Assembly (NCBI RefSeq): GCF_001625695.1 | Contig: NZ_AUXY01000081.1 | Coordinates: 49,728 to 113,727 of the forward strand | Source of the DNA: Pseudoalteromonas luteoviolacea H33-S | GTDB lineage: Bacteria > Pseudomonadota > Gammaproteobacteria > Enterobacterales > Alteromonadaceae | Direction: 5' to 3' | Length of the DNA stretch: 64,000 nucleotides | Shown: piece by piece, positions 8,788 through 17,004 of the stretch | How the letters are laid out: each line of letters starts with the position of its first letter | Position numbering within the stretch: the stretch's first letter is position 1 | Notes under the pieces: model-generated | Databases searched by the model: none | What the model was told of the DNA's origin: nothing | The model's input: only the letters and a program-made list of their open reading frames with translations | Program-made: the position numbers and the translations under genes

Positions 8788-9549
8788 ATGAAAGTTAAAA
8801 CTGCAATTTCTTCGCTTGCAGTGGCTATGGGCCTGATGGTCCATAGCGCATCAGCGTTAGACAAAATTGATACCGCAATAAAGCCAATCCAGTTTCAAGC
8901 AGATATTGCGTGGCAGCAGTTTCCTCTGCCGAATGTGCAAATTAGAAACTTCAGCAAAGAAACCGTGCCTGTTTGGCAGCACGTTAATGTCAATTTGATA
9001 AAGCAGATCTCGTATAACGTCGCGCGTATTTTATATAGTAAAAAACAGCGTGCACCCAAGTTACCACTATTGGAAATCATCATTGAAGATATGGATGGCG
9101 TCGCTTATAAAGAAGGTAACTTCGATGGCGCTAAAATCCATATTAGTGCGCAATATCTCAACAAATTTGCACAAAACAACAGTGCACAAGCGCTATATGA
9201 TGAGTTAATCGGCGTGCTTTATCATGAGATTGCCCATGCGTATCAGCTAGATGATCATAATTACCAAGAGATTGGGCCAATTATCGAAGGTATCGCTGAT
9301 GTTGTTCGTATGAAAGGCGGTTATGTCGATTTTGAACATCGTAAGGCGGGTGGGAATTACGACACAGGCTATAAAACCACTGCGTTTTTCTTGCATTGGT
9401 TAGAAGAAAATCACCACCCTAACTTGTTGGTAGAGCTAAACGCCCAATTAGATCCTTCTGATAACAAAAAATGGAGCTGGAAGAGCTTTTCATCTGAGAT
9501 GGAAATTAATCTCGATACAGCTTGGTCGAGTTATCAAAATAAACTCTAA
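8788..9549 (+). CDS. Secreted BSP-family zinc metalloprotease
   Basis: A 253-residue exported protein with signal peptide (MKVKTAISSLAVAMG, cleavage near SASA) and a zinc-protease core. HEIAHAYQ at 146-153 gives the HExxH motif, and IIEGIADVVR lies about 20 residues further on. This matches the 'basic secretory protein' family, found in plants and in bacteria that degrade polymers. It starts two bases after the GH92 stop codon and shares its terminator, so the two are co-expressed. Removing mannose from glycoproteins and then cutting the exposed protein is a plausible joint function, but that is inference. No other domain is visible. Confidence 0.75.
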   Translation: MKVKTAISSLAVAMGLMVHSASALDKIDTAIKPIQFQADIAWQQFPLPNVQIRNFSKETVPVWQHVNVNLIKQISYNVARILYSKKQRAPKLPLLEIIIEDMDGVAYKEGNFDGAKIHISAQYLNKFAQNNSAQALYDELIGVLYHEIAHAYQLDDHNYQEIGPIIEGIADVVRMKGGYVDFEHRKAGGNYDTGYKTTAFFLHWLEENHHPNLLVELNAQLDPSDNKKWSWKSFSSEMEINLDTAWSSYQNKL

Positions 9550-9572
9550 TTTTAGTTCTTTTTTACTATATC

Positions 9573-9599
9573 AAAGGCAAGTCTAACTTGCCTTTTTTA
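9573..9599 (+). terminator. Rho-independent terminator after protease
   Basis: Stem AAAGGCAAGT/ACTTGCCTTT with a 3-base loop and T-run. It closes the GH92-protease unit. Confidence 0.85.
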
Positions 9600-9726
9600 T
9601 TGCCAATTAAAAATAATTCAATAAATTTATAATATAAAGATAAAAACTGCCGATAACAGGGGGACAAACCCGTAAAGATTTGATACAACCTACTTAGTAG
9701 TAGATAAGAACAACAACAGGATCTGC

Positions 9727-11616
9727 ATGTTTAGCGCCTTTAAATTTACCACCAAAATCACACTTGCGGCCTCGGTCGTACTTGTTATCGTTTTAAGTCT
9801 ATTTACAGTGAATAACTTTGTCTTGATGCGTTCTCAAACACAAGACCAGTTAACACTTGTATTACAAGAAATTTCTCAATCTGTGTCACAAAATATTGCT
9901 AATTGGCTAAATGACCGTTTAGACATCGTTCAGGCTGTGGCAAATGGCCATTTAAAATCTGATAGTAACGAAGATGTCCGCCGGAGATTGCAAACAGCTG
10001 CCGCAGCAGGTCACTTTAAAAATACTTTTATTGGTACACCCGATGGTCAATTCGTTTTGAATGACGCGTCTATTGTGTTACCAAGCGATTTTGATGCCAC
10101 AACTCGCCCTTGGTATCAACTCGCGATGCAAAAGCGTGATACGGCTTTTACAACACCTTATACAGATGCAACAACTAATGAGCTGACAATTACTGCGGTT
10201 GTGCCTGTATACAGTAATGGTGTGTTGTCTGGTGCTGCGGGCGGTGACATTGATATGGCAACCATCACAGAAATTATCAATGAAATAGATTTCCTGGGTT
10301 TTGGTTATGGCTTTTTACTCGACGGTGAAGGACGTATATTAAGCCACCCTAATACGCAAATGAATGATAAAAACATGCGTCAACTGTTCGGTCAGCAACT
10401 TAATTTACAACAAGAGTTTGTAGAGCTTGAGATTGATGGAAAAGAAAAGCTAGTGTCTTTTGTCAAAATGCATGGCATTAAAAACGTAGATTGGTTTTTA
10501 GGTGTGGTGATTGATAAAGAGATAGCGTATTCCTCTATTTCTTCGTTCAGAAATATGGCGTTGATATATATGTTGTTGGGTGTAGTGGTTATTGTTGTAA
10601 TGATGCAATTGCTACTTAAGTATCTAATGAGACCAATGACGCACCTAAACGAAGCGATAAAAGACATTGCGCAAGGTGAAGGTGACTTAACCAGACGTCT
10701 TGTCGTTGAGAATAACGATGAGTTTGGTGAGCTTTCTAATTATTTCAACCTGTTTGTCGAGAAGATCCACCAAAGTATTTCTAAAGTAAAGAGCACCACA
10801 GATGCACTTGAAAGTGTGATGGAGGGGTTGCAAAAGCAAACCCAAGAAGCGCTCGATATTTACACTGAGCAAACAAAGCGTACAGACAATGTTGCAACAG
10901 CGATTAACGAGCTGTCTTCGAGTGCGATTGAAATTTCGAATAATGCCAAGCATGCATCGGAATTAGCAACGGGGGCCAATAATTTATCTGATCAAAGTCA
11001 ATCAGCGTTAAATTCAAATATTGAAGAAATCGGTGCTCTGAGTTCTAAAATGCAAGAAGCTCAGTCAACTATTGACGGACTTGATAGATTGACCGCAAGT
11101 ATCGGTCAGGTATTGGAAGTGATTAAAGGGGTGAGTGAGCAGACAAACTTACTTGCACTAAATGCGGCGATAGAAGCTGCGCGTGCCGGTGAGGCTGGTC
11201 GCGGCTTTGCGGTTGTTGCAGACGAAGTAAGGCAGCTTGCACAGCGTACTCAGGAGTCTACACAAGAGATTGAAAATACCATTGGTGAATTGCAGCAAGG
11301 CTCTGCCTCGGCGGTAGCGGTGATGAAATTGAGTATCGAAGACTCTAGTGCAAGTGCAGAGCAGGCACAGTCTGCGGGTACCAAAATGCAAGAAGTATCT
11401 CACGCGATAGAATCAATCGATGGTATGAACCACGCGGTAGCAAATGCAACACAAGAGCAAAACACCGTAATACAGTCCTTAGATGGGGACATTCACGGCA
11501 TTAGCGATTTATGTGTTCAAGGGAGCGCAAGCTTGCAGCAAACATTGGATGAATGCAAAACGCTAAAATTGCAATTTGATGAATTAGAACACATGATGAA
11601 TAAATTTAAGGTATAA
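9727..11616 (+). CDS. Methyl-accepting chemotaxis protein with Cache sensor
   Basis: A 629-residue inner-membrane chemoreceptor. A first membrane segment is at about residues 12-34. A periplasmic dCache-type ligand domain follows (motifs TRPWYQLAMQ, FTTPYTDATTNELTITAVVPVY, GGDIDMATI, GFLLDGEGRILSHPN), then a second membrane segment near 275-298. A HAMP region (LMRPMTHLNEAIKDIAQGEGDLT) and a long coiled-coil signalling domain complete it. The hairpin tip reads NLLALNAAIEAARAGEAGRG and then FAVVADEVRQLAQRT, the CheA/CheW contact site. dCache domains often bind amino acids or small organic acids; the ligand here is unknown. It is a single gene with its own terminator. Location next to the mannose locus does not prove sugar sensing. 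Confidence 0.93.
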   Translation: MFSAFKFTTKITLAASVVLVIVLSLFTVNNFVLMRSQTQDQLTLVLQEISQSVSQNIANWLNDRLDIVQAVANGHLKSDSNEDVRRRLQTAAAAGHFKNTFIGTPDGQFVLNDASIVLPSDFDATTRPWYQLAMQKRDTAFTTPYTDATTNELTITAVVPVYSNGVLSGAAGGDIDMATITEIINEIDFLGFGYGFLLDGEGRILSHPNTQMNDKNMRQLFGQQLNLQQEFVELEIDGKEKLVSFVKMHGIKNVDWFLGVVIDKEIAYSSISSFRNMALIYMLLGVVVIVVMMQLLLKYLMRPMTHLNEAIKDIAQGEGDLTRRLVVENNDEFGELSNYFNLFVEKIHQSISKVKSTTDALESVMEGLQKQTQEALDIYTEQTKRTDNVATAINELSSSAIEISNNAKHASELATGANNLSDQSQSALNSNIEEIGALSSKMQEAQSTIDGLDRLTASIGQVLEVIKGVSEQTNLLALNAAIEAARAGEAGRGFAVVADEVRQLAQRTQESTQEIENTIGELQQGSASAVAVMKLSIEDSSASAEQAQSAGTKMQEVSHAIESIDGMNHAVANATQEQNTVIQSLDGDIHGISDLCVQGSASLQQTLDECKTLKLQFDELEHMMNKFKV

Positions 11617-11621
11617 CAATT

Positions 11622-11648
11622 AAAGGGCTGCATAATGCAGCCCTTTTT
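11622..11648 (+). terminator. Rho-independent terminator after chemoreceptor
   Basis: AAAGGGCTGCA/TGCAGCCCTTT stem with a short loop and T-run immediately after the stop codon. Confidence 0.88.
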
Positions 11649-11801
11649 AATATTGAATTAATTAGTATAAATCCATTCTTTAAACTTATATTACACCTGT
11701 CACAGTAATGTATTAATTGCGCAACACGGTTGTCATTTTTCATATTTAAACTGCACACACTTCAAAATTGGAACAAGCAAATATTATAAAAGGTGTGTGA
11801 G

Positions 11802-12554
11802 ATGAAGTGCGTTAACCAATTGCTTTTAGCGGGCGCGTTTGCAGTAGCAAGCAGTGCGCAGGCAAATGATCTCAATCAAGTAATAGACTCTAGCTCTGCC
11901 ATTAATAAATCAGCGCTAACTTCTCAAAATAAAATCGATGCGATTTCAGATAATATGCAGTCTCGTCTGCAGCAATTTAGAACGCTTAATAAGGAAATTG
12001 AAGGTCTTGTTGTTTATAACAGCCAACTAGAAAAGCAAATTAATAATCAGCTTGAAGAAATGGCAGCCATAAATGCGTCGATGGATCAGGTCTCTGTTAT
12101 TGAGCGCCAGATCACGCCATTGATGCTGCGAATGATTGCAGGTCTTGAGCAATTTGTCGCATTAGATGTGCCTTTCTTATCAGAAGAGCGCGCAAATCGT
12201 ATAGCGACGCTTAAGTCAATGATGGACAGAGCGGACATCACTTCAAGTGAAAAATTCCGTCGCGTGTTAGAAGCGTATCAAGTTGAAGTTGAATACGGTC
12301 GCACAATTGAAGCTTATTCAACACTTATTACTATTGATGGACAAGAGCGCGAAGTAGACATGCTGCGTATTGGACGTCTAGAGCTGCTGTATGTCACTAA
12401 AGACGCGGCAAAAGCTGGCAGTTGGAATAAAGAGTCAAAGCAATTTGTTGCTCTGCCTAACACCAACATTAGCCAAATCAATAAGGGTGTTCGCATTGCT
12501 CGCAAGCAACTTGCCCCTGATATGTTAACACTGCCAGTCCAAGCTGCTCAATAA
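11802..12554 (+). CDS. Periplasmic DUF3450 protein, first gene of TonB operon
   Basis: A 250-residue exported coiled-coil protein. Signal peptide MKCVNQLLLAGAFAVASSAQA is followed by long helices rich in Gln, Glu and Leu, and a C-terminal part containing EAYQVEVEYGRTIEAYS and DMLRIGRLELLYVT. This is the DUF3450 pattern seen at the head of TonB2-type operons in Vibrio, Shewanella and Pseudoalteromonas. The ATG at 11802 is chosen over an in-frame GTG at 11793 because the signal peptide begins there and AAGG lies upstream. TtpC follows after 12 bp. It probably supports the energised TonB complex in the periplasm; its exact role is not established from sequence. Confidence 0.85.
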   Translation: MKCVNQLLLAGAFAVASSAQANDLNQVIDSSSAINKSALTSQNKIDAISDNMQSRLQQFRTLNKEIEGLVVYNSQLEKQINNQLEEMAAINASMDQVSVIERQITPLMLRMIAGLEQFVALDVPFLSEERANRIATLKSMMDRADITSSEKFRRVLEAYQVEVEYGRTIEAYSTLITIDGQEREVDMLRIGRLELLYVTKDAAKAGSWNKESKQFVALPNTNISQINKGVRIARKQLAPDMLTLPVQAAQ

Positions 12555-12566
12555 GAGGTATAACTA

Positions 12567-13934
12567 ATGAGCTTTTTAAAATCATTCAGCCGCAAAGCAT
12601 TACTTGTATCTTCAATGGCATTAAGTGCATCCGCATTTGCAAATGAAGCGATGGATTTAGATGCGCTACTTAAAACGTTAGAATCAGGTCAAGCTGCGCA
12701 GACTCAGCAAAATAAACAGCGTGAAGCTGAGTTCAGATCGCGTGAAGATCAGCAAGTGAGAATGTTGAACGCACTCGTATCAGATCGAAACAACCAGTTA
12801 AATCGCTCTGAGCGCATGGAGACCCAGTTTGAAGAAAATGAAATTAAACTAGGTAACCTCAGCGATACTTTATCTAAGCGCATGGGCTCTTTAAAAGAGC
12901 TATTCGGTGTTTTACAGCAAGCGTCAGGTGATGCAAGTTCTAAATTCAGAACGTCAGTTGTCTCTGCTGAAATTCAAAATCGCAGTGATGTGATGGATGA
13001 GATGGCAAAAAAAATGGGCTCTACATCCAAGCTTGCGTCGATAGAAGACATCGAAAAAGTATGGTTTGAGCTTCAGCGCGAAATGACAGAGCAGGGTAAG
13101 GTTACCCGCTATAGTACTGATGTCATTGTTGCTGGTGGCGAGAAAGTTAATAAAGAAGTTATGCGTGTTGGTGCTTTTAACCTTATCGCAGATGGCAAGT
13201 ACCTAACTTTTAACCAAGAAACAAACACAATCTCAGAACTGACTCGTCAGCCTGTCTCTCGCTTCCAACAGAGCGCGGCTGATCTACAAGGTGCAAGCTC
13301 AGGTAATGTCGACTTTGCGTTAGACCCAACGGGCGGTTCAATCTTAGGGCTATTAGTTCAAGCACCAAATAGAAAAGAGCAAGTAGAGCAAGGCGGTGTG
13401 GTTGGCTACGTTATTTTAGCTGTCGGTGCACTTGCACTCTTAATCGCACTTGAACGCTTTGCATCTCTTATGTTAATAGGCGCTAAGATCAAACGTCAGC
13501 TTAAATCAGATGTGGCAAAGGATGACAATCCGCTTGGTCGTGTAATGAAAGTCAAAGATCAATATCCTGATGTTGCCTATGACACGTTAGAGCTTAAATT
13601 AAGCGAAGCAATTCTACGCGAAATGCCAAAAATTACACGTAACTTAACGTTAATTAAGATCATCTCAGTGGTCGCGCCATTACTGGGTCTACTTGGTACA
13701 GTGACCGGTATGATAAATACCTTCCAAGCAATCACTTTGTTTGGTACAGGTGACCCTAAGCTCATGGCTGGTGGTATTTCGACAGCACTTGTAACTACGG
13801 TACTTGGTCTTGTCGTCGCTATCCCGACGGTATTCTTGTACACAGTATTGAATACACGTTCACGTAACCTGCTTCTTATCCTTCAAGAGCAAAGCGCAGG
13901 CATTATCGCAGAGCGAAGTGAAAAGGGAGCGTAA
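12567..13934 (+). CDS. ttpC: TtpC-type long ExbB/MotA/TolQ proton-channel protein
   Basis: A 455-residue inner-membrane protein with two parts. An N-terminal signal sequence and about 230 residues of periplasmic, mostly helical region resemble the DUF3450 protein upstream (both contain a VNKEVMRVG or EVDMLRIG-like segment). A C-terminal MotA/TolQ/ExbB channel domain runs from about residue 270 to the end. Channel motifs include LIKIISVVAPLLGLLGTVTG followed by MINTFQAITLFGTGDPKLMAGGIS. This architecture is that of TtpC, the extra ExbB-like component needed by Vibrio TonB2 systems. Two bases separate it from exbB. Assignment rests on domain layout plus operon order. Confidence 0.88.
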   Translation: MSFLKSFSRKALLVSSMALSASAFANEAMDLDALLKTLESGQAAQTQQNKQREAEFRSREDQQVRMLNALVSDRNNQLNRSERMETQFEENEIKLGNLSDTLSKRMGSLKELFGVLQQASGDASSKFRTSVVSAEIQNRSDVMDEMAKKMGSTSKLASIEDIEKVWFELQREMTEQGKVTRYSTDVIVAGGEKVNKEVMRVGAFNLIADGKYLTFNQETNTISELTRQPVSRFQQSAADLQGASSGNVDFALDPTGGSILGLLVQAPNRKEQVEQGGVVGYVILAVGALALLIALERFASLMLIGAKIKRQLKSDVAKDDNPLGRVMKVKDQYPDVAYDTLELKLSEAILREMPKITRNLTLIKIISVVAPLLGLLGTVTGMINTFQAITLFGTGDPKLMAGGISTALVTTVLGLVVAIPTVFLYTVLNTRSRNLLLILQEQSAGIIAERSEKGA

Positions 13935-13936
13935 TC

Positions 13937-14464
13937 ATGGTGCTACTAGTAGATGCTATCACCGCACTACAAGAGTTCCTTGATACGGGTGGCCAGGTTC
14001 TCCTGGTCATCGCAGTAGTCACCTTTGCTATGTGGTTACTTATCCTGGAGCGTTTTATGTACTTTTTTGGTAAGTACAGAGGCTATAAAAAGCAGACGGT
14101 AAAAACTTGGCAAGATAGAGCTGAAAGAAACAGTTGGAATGCAGAGCAAATTCGCCAAGCCATGATTTCTAAAGCAGGTATTGCGCTAAACAGTAACTTA
14201 CCATTCATCAATGTGATGGTAGCGCTTTGTCCTTTACTCGGTCTACTCGGCACGGTTACAGGCATGATTGAAGTATTTAACGTCATGGCAATTACAGGTT
14301 CAGGCAGCGCACGTTCAATGGCTGCAGGCGTATCAAAGGCGACCATACCGACAATGGCCGGAATGGTAGCGGCATTGTCAGGAGTATTCGCTTCTACATA
14401 TTTACAGCGTAAAGCGAAACGAGAAGTTGAGCTTTTAGAAGATAAATTGCTGTTAGATCACTAA
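13937..14464 (+). CDS. exbB: ExbB proton-channel subunit
   Basis: A 175-residue inner-membrane protein of the MotA/TolQ/ExbB family, which forms the proton channel that powers TonB. It has three hydrophobic segments. The first is near LLVIAVVTFAMWLLILERFM; the other two are in the conserved C-terminal block PFINVMVALCPLLGLLGTVT, then MIEVFNVMAITGSGSARSMA and the ATIPTMAGMVAALSGVF segment. It sits between ttpC and exbD as in other TonB2 operons. Length is shorter than enteric ExbB, as expected for this branch. Confidence 0.92.
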   Translation: MVLLVDAITALQEFLDTGGQVLLVIAVVTFAMWLLILERFMYFFGKYRGYKKQTVKTWQDRAERNSWNAEQIRQAMISKAGIALNSNLPFINVMVALCPLLGLLGTVTGMIEVFNVMAITGSGSARSMAAGVSKATIPTMAGMVAALSGVFASTYLQRKAKREVELLEDKLLLDH

Positions 14465-14482
14465 AGAATTTGAGGTATAAAA

Positions 14483-14893
14483 ATGAGAGCCCCTCTAGCA
14501 AAAGTTTTCCAAGAAGAAGAAACCGAAGAAATTAACATGACGCCGATGTTGGATGTTGTATTCATCATGCTTATCTTCTTCATTGTGACTGCTTCATTCG
14601 TTAAAGAAGCAGGGATAGATGTTAACCGACCAGAAGCTGCAACAGCCGTGAAAAAGCAACGTGCCAATATTCTGGTTGCGATTTCAGACAAAGGGGAAAT
14701 CTGGATTAATAAACGTCAAATCGATATTCGAGCTGTTCAAGCAAATATCGAGCGTTTAAAAGCAGAAAACCCGCAGGGCAGTGTTGTCATTCAAGCCGAT
14801 AAAAAGGCAACGACTGAAATACTAATTAAGGTAATGGACGCGTCAAGAGCGGCAGGTGCGTTTGATGTATCTATTGCTGCACAAGAGTCCTAA
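14483..14893 (+). CDS. exbD: ExbD, TonB-complex accessory protein
   Basis: A 136-residue protein with a short cytoplasmic N-terminus, one membrane segment at about residues 22-43 and a periplasmic domain. The membrane segment begins MTPMLDVVFIMLIFFIVTAS. Asp24 is the proton-carrying Asp conserved in ExbD/TolR. A start-proximal ribosome site (TTGAGGT) precedes the ATG. Genes before and after are ExbB and TonB, so the assignment is secure. Confidence 0.93.
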   Translation: MRAPLAKVFQEEETEEINMTPMLDVVFIMLIFFIVTASFVKEAGIDVNRPEAATAVKKQRANILVAISDKGEIWINKRQIDIRAVQANIERLKAENPQGSVVIQADKKATTEILIKVMDASRAAGAFDVSIAAQES

Positions 14894-14902
14894 GGGAAGA
14901 AA

Positions 14903-15508
14903 ATGCGTTACATAATTGCATTATTAGTTGCGGGTGTCGTTACATTCTTCTTGTTTCTCGGTATGCAGGCTTTGATCAATGGCGGTCAAGGCACTGCCAC
15001 TGAGCCTGTCAAAGGCAACGTCCTTGACTTTGTTAGATTGAAAAAAGAAGAAACGATTGAAAAGAAAGAGCGCAAGCCTGAAAAGCCACCAACGCCTAAA
15101 GAGCCGCCTCCCCCTATGGATGCGCCACAAATGCAGGCGAATAATCTAGATGCAGCGGGGGCAAATTTTGATTTCTCTGCAAATGTAGATGCTGATGTAG
15201 ATTTAGCAGGGGGATTAGCACTTGAGTCCAGTGACGGAGAGTACTTACCAATTGTAAAAGTGGCGCCAGTATATCCAAGACGTGCACTTTCAAGAGGAAT
15301 TGAAGGGTTTGTCATTGTTGAGTTTGTGGTCACTAAGCAAGGCACAGTACGAGATCCTGTGGTTGTACAAGCTGAGCCTGAAAATATTTTCAACCGTGCC
15401 GCAATGGATGCTGCCCTCAAGTTTAAGTACAAGCCGCGTGTAGTTAACGGTGAAGCCGTTGAAGTTGGCGGTGTACAAAACAAAATCACTTTCCAAATTA
15501 ATGGGTAG
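14903..15508 (+). CDS. tonB: TonB energy transducer
   Basis: A 201-residue inner-membrane-anchored protein that carries energy to outer-membrane TonB-dependent receptors. It has an uncleaved membrane anchor at about residues 4-22 and a charged, proline-rich spacer at about 48-75 (EKKERKPEKPPTPKEPPPP). The C-terminal TonB domain spans about 110-200 (PVYPRRALSRGIEGFVIVEF, then a second half ending KITFQING). The short spacer is typical of TonB2-type proteins. It is nine bases after exbD. A candidate receptor follows the operon at 18.7 kb. Confidence 0.92.
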   Translation: MRYIIALLVAGVVTFFLFLGMQALINGGQGTATEPVKGNVLDFVRLKKEETIEKKERKPEKPPTPKEPPPPMDAPQMQANNLDAAGANFDFSANVDADVDLAGGLALESSDGEYLPIVKVAPVYPRRALSRGIEGFVIVEFVVTKQGTVRDPVVVQAEPENIFNRAAMDAALKFKYKPRVVNGEAVEVGGVQNKITFQING

Positions 15509-15525
15509 AGTTAGGAGTTTGTATT

Positions 15526-16830
15526 ATGACATTAATCAAAAATATACTGGTTCTTAGTGCGACGGCTCTAGCCATTAACGCGTCTATTAGTTTGGTGTCT
15601 TTAGTGCCTGAAGTGTCACTTTCAAATGCGTATGCTGCGACTAAAACAAAACGTGTCCCGGCGCTCAGAGAAAAGGTATATAGCCAACTTGCTAGGGCGC
15701 AGAAGCTTGCTGATGATGGCAATGTGCAAGAAGGCCTAGAAGTTTTAGATTCAATTAAAGCGCGTTCATCGAGTATGAACTCCTATGAAGTTGCTATGAT
15801 GCACAACTTTTATGGTTTTATTTATTACAACGAAAACCAGCTAGATAAAGCGATTGAATCTTTTGAACTCGTAGTGGCTGAAGAGGCAATTCCTGAGTCA
15901 TTAAAGTTATCCACGACGTTCAGTTTAGCGCAACTTGCCATGGCCAATGGCGATTATGCAAAAACAGTCTCGTATTTAGATGATTGGAAAGCATTAAATA
16001 CTCAGCCAGTAAAAGAAAACTATTATACATTGAAGGCCCAAGCTTTATATCAGAATAAATTGTATAAAGAGGCTCTTGAAAATATTAATACTGCGATTGC
16101 ACTTGCTGAGTCTAAAAATGAAGTACCAAAAGAGAACTGGTTGGTACTTCAACGTGCTTTATACTATTCGTTAAATCAACCTACGGATGTGGTAAACACG
16201 TTAGAAAAGATGGTTAAGCTTTTTGATAAGCCGCAGTATTGGATCCAACTTGGAGGTATGTATGGTGAAGTTGGAGCTGAAGAAAAGCAGCTTGCTATTT
16301 TAGAAACGGCTAAACAGCGTGGATTTATTAAAACCAAATCTGAAGTACTACAGCTTTCTCAAGTTTATTTATACAATGGTTTGCCATTTAAAGCTGCGCA
16401 GACTTTGCAAGAAGGTATAAAGAATAAGGTAATCGAAAATACCGAAAAGAACTTATCTTTTATTGCGGAAGCCTACGTACAAGCGCGTGATGAGAAAAAA
16501 TCAATCGAGTTTTTCAAATCTGCTGATGAGCTTGTTTCTCATGGTAAATTTCAGCAGCGACTAGCGGAAGTATATATTAATCTAGAGCATTTTGACGAAG
16601 CGGCAGACGCCGCAAGGGCTGCGCTTGAAAAAGGTGGGTTGAATTTTGAGTCAAATGCGTATGTTGCGCTTGGTATGGCACAGTATAATTTGGAAAATTT
16701 CGACGCATCTATACTGGCATTTGAACAAGCGGAAAAGCATAAAAAATCAGCAGCGTTAGCGCGTCAATGGATTAAATACGTAAAAAATGAAAAGCTTCAT
16801 AAACAGAGTTTAAAAGAATCCTTAATGTAA
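15526..16830 (+). CDS. Exported TPR protein, last gene of TonB operon
   Basis: A 434-residue exported protein with an N-terminal hydrophobic signal and processing region near NAYAATK. Tandem helical repeats with tetratricopeptide character follow (for example NFYGFIYYNENQLDKAIESF and ALGMAQYNLENFDASILAFE). TPR proteins end TonB2-type operons in related marine bacteria and probably act as periplasmic scaffolds for the complex. GGAG lies before the ATG and a strong terminator follows the stop codon. No catalytic domain is seen. Confidence 0.85.
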   Translation: MTLIKNILVLSATALAINASISLVSLVPEVSLSNAYAATKTKRVPALREKVYSQLARAQKLADDGNVQEGLEVLDSIKARSSSMNSYEVAMMHNFYGFIYYNENQLDKAIESFELVVAEEAIPESLKLSTTFSLAQLAMANGDYAKTVSYLDDWKALNTQPVKENYYTLKAQALYQNKLYKEALENINTAIALAESKNEVPKENWLVLQRALYYSLNQPTDVVNTLEKMVKLFDKPQYWIQLGGMYGEVGAEEKQLAILETAKQRGFIKTKSEVLQLSQVYLYNGLPFKAAQTLQEGIKNKVIENTEKNLSFIAEAYVQARDEKKSIEFFKSADELVSHGKFQQRLAEVYINLEHFDEAADAARAALEKGGLNFESNAYVALGMAQYNLENFDASILAFEQAEKHKKSAALARQWIKYVKNEKLHKQSLKESLM

Positions 16831-16854
16831 AGTATAATAATTATTCGCAACACC

Positions 16855-16880
16855 AAAGCCGCCTTCGGGTGGCTTTTTTA
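16855..16880 (+). terminator. Rho-independent terminator of TonB operon
   Basis: AAAGCCGCC/GGTGGCTTT stem closed by a UUCG tetraloop and followed by a T-run, 24 bases after the TPR stop codon. Confidence 0.9.
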
Positions 16881-17004
16881 TTTTAAATAAAATTATCCTT
16901 GTCATCTTAAGTTATAAAATCTGTCACCCATTTGTAACACGTAATACCTATTCTAACTCCATTAAATAAATACGGTTATAACAATTATATCTTTGGAGAC
17001 CAAC

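Noticed and set aside
14986..15489. 167-codon antisense frame inside tonB
   Set aside because: It is the reverse shadow of a proline- and alanine-rich coding sequence; the sense strand encodes a clear TonB.
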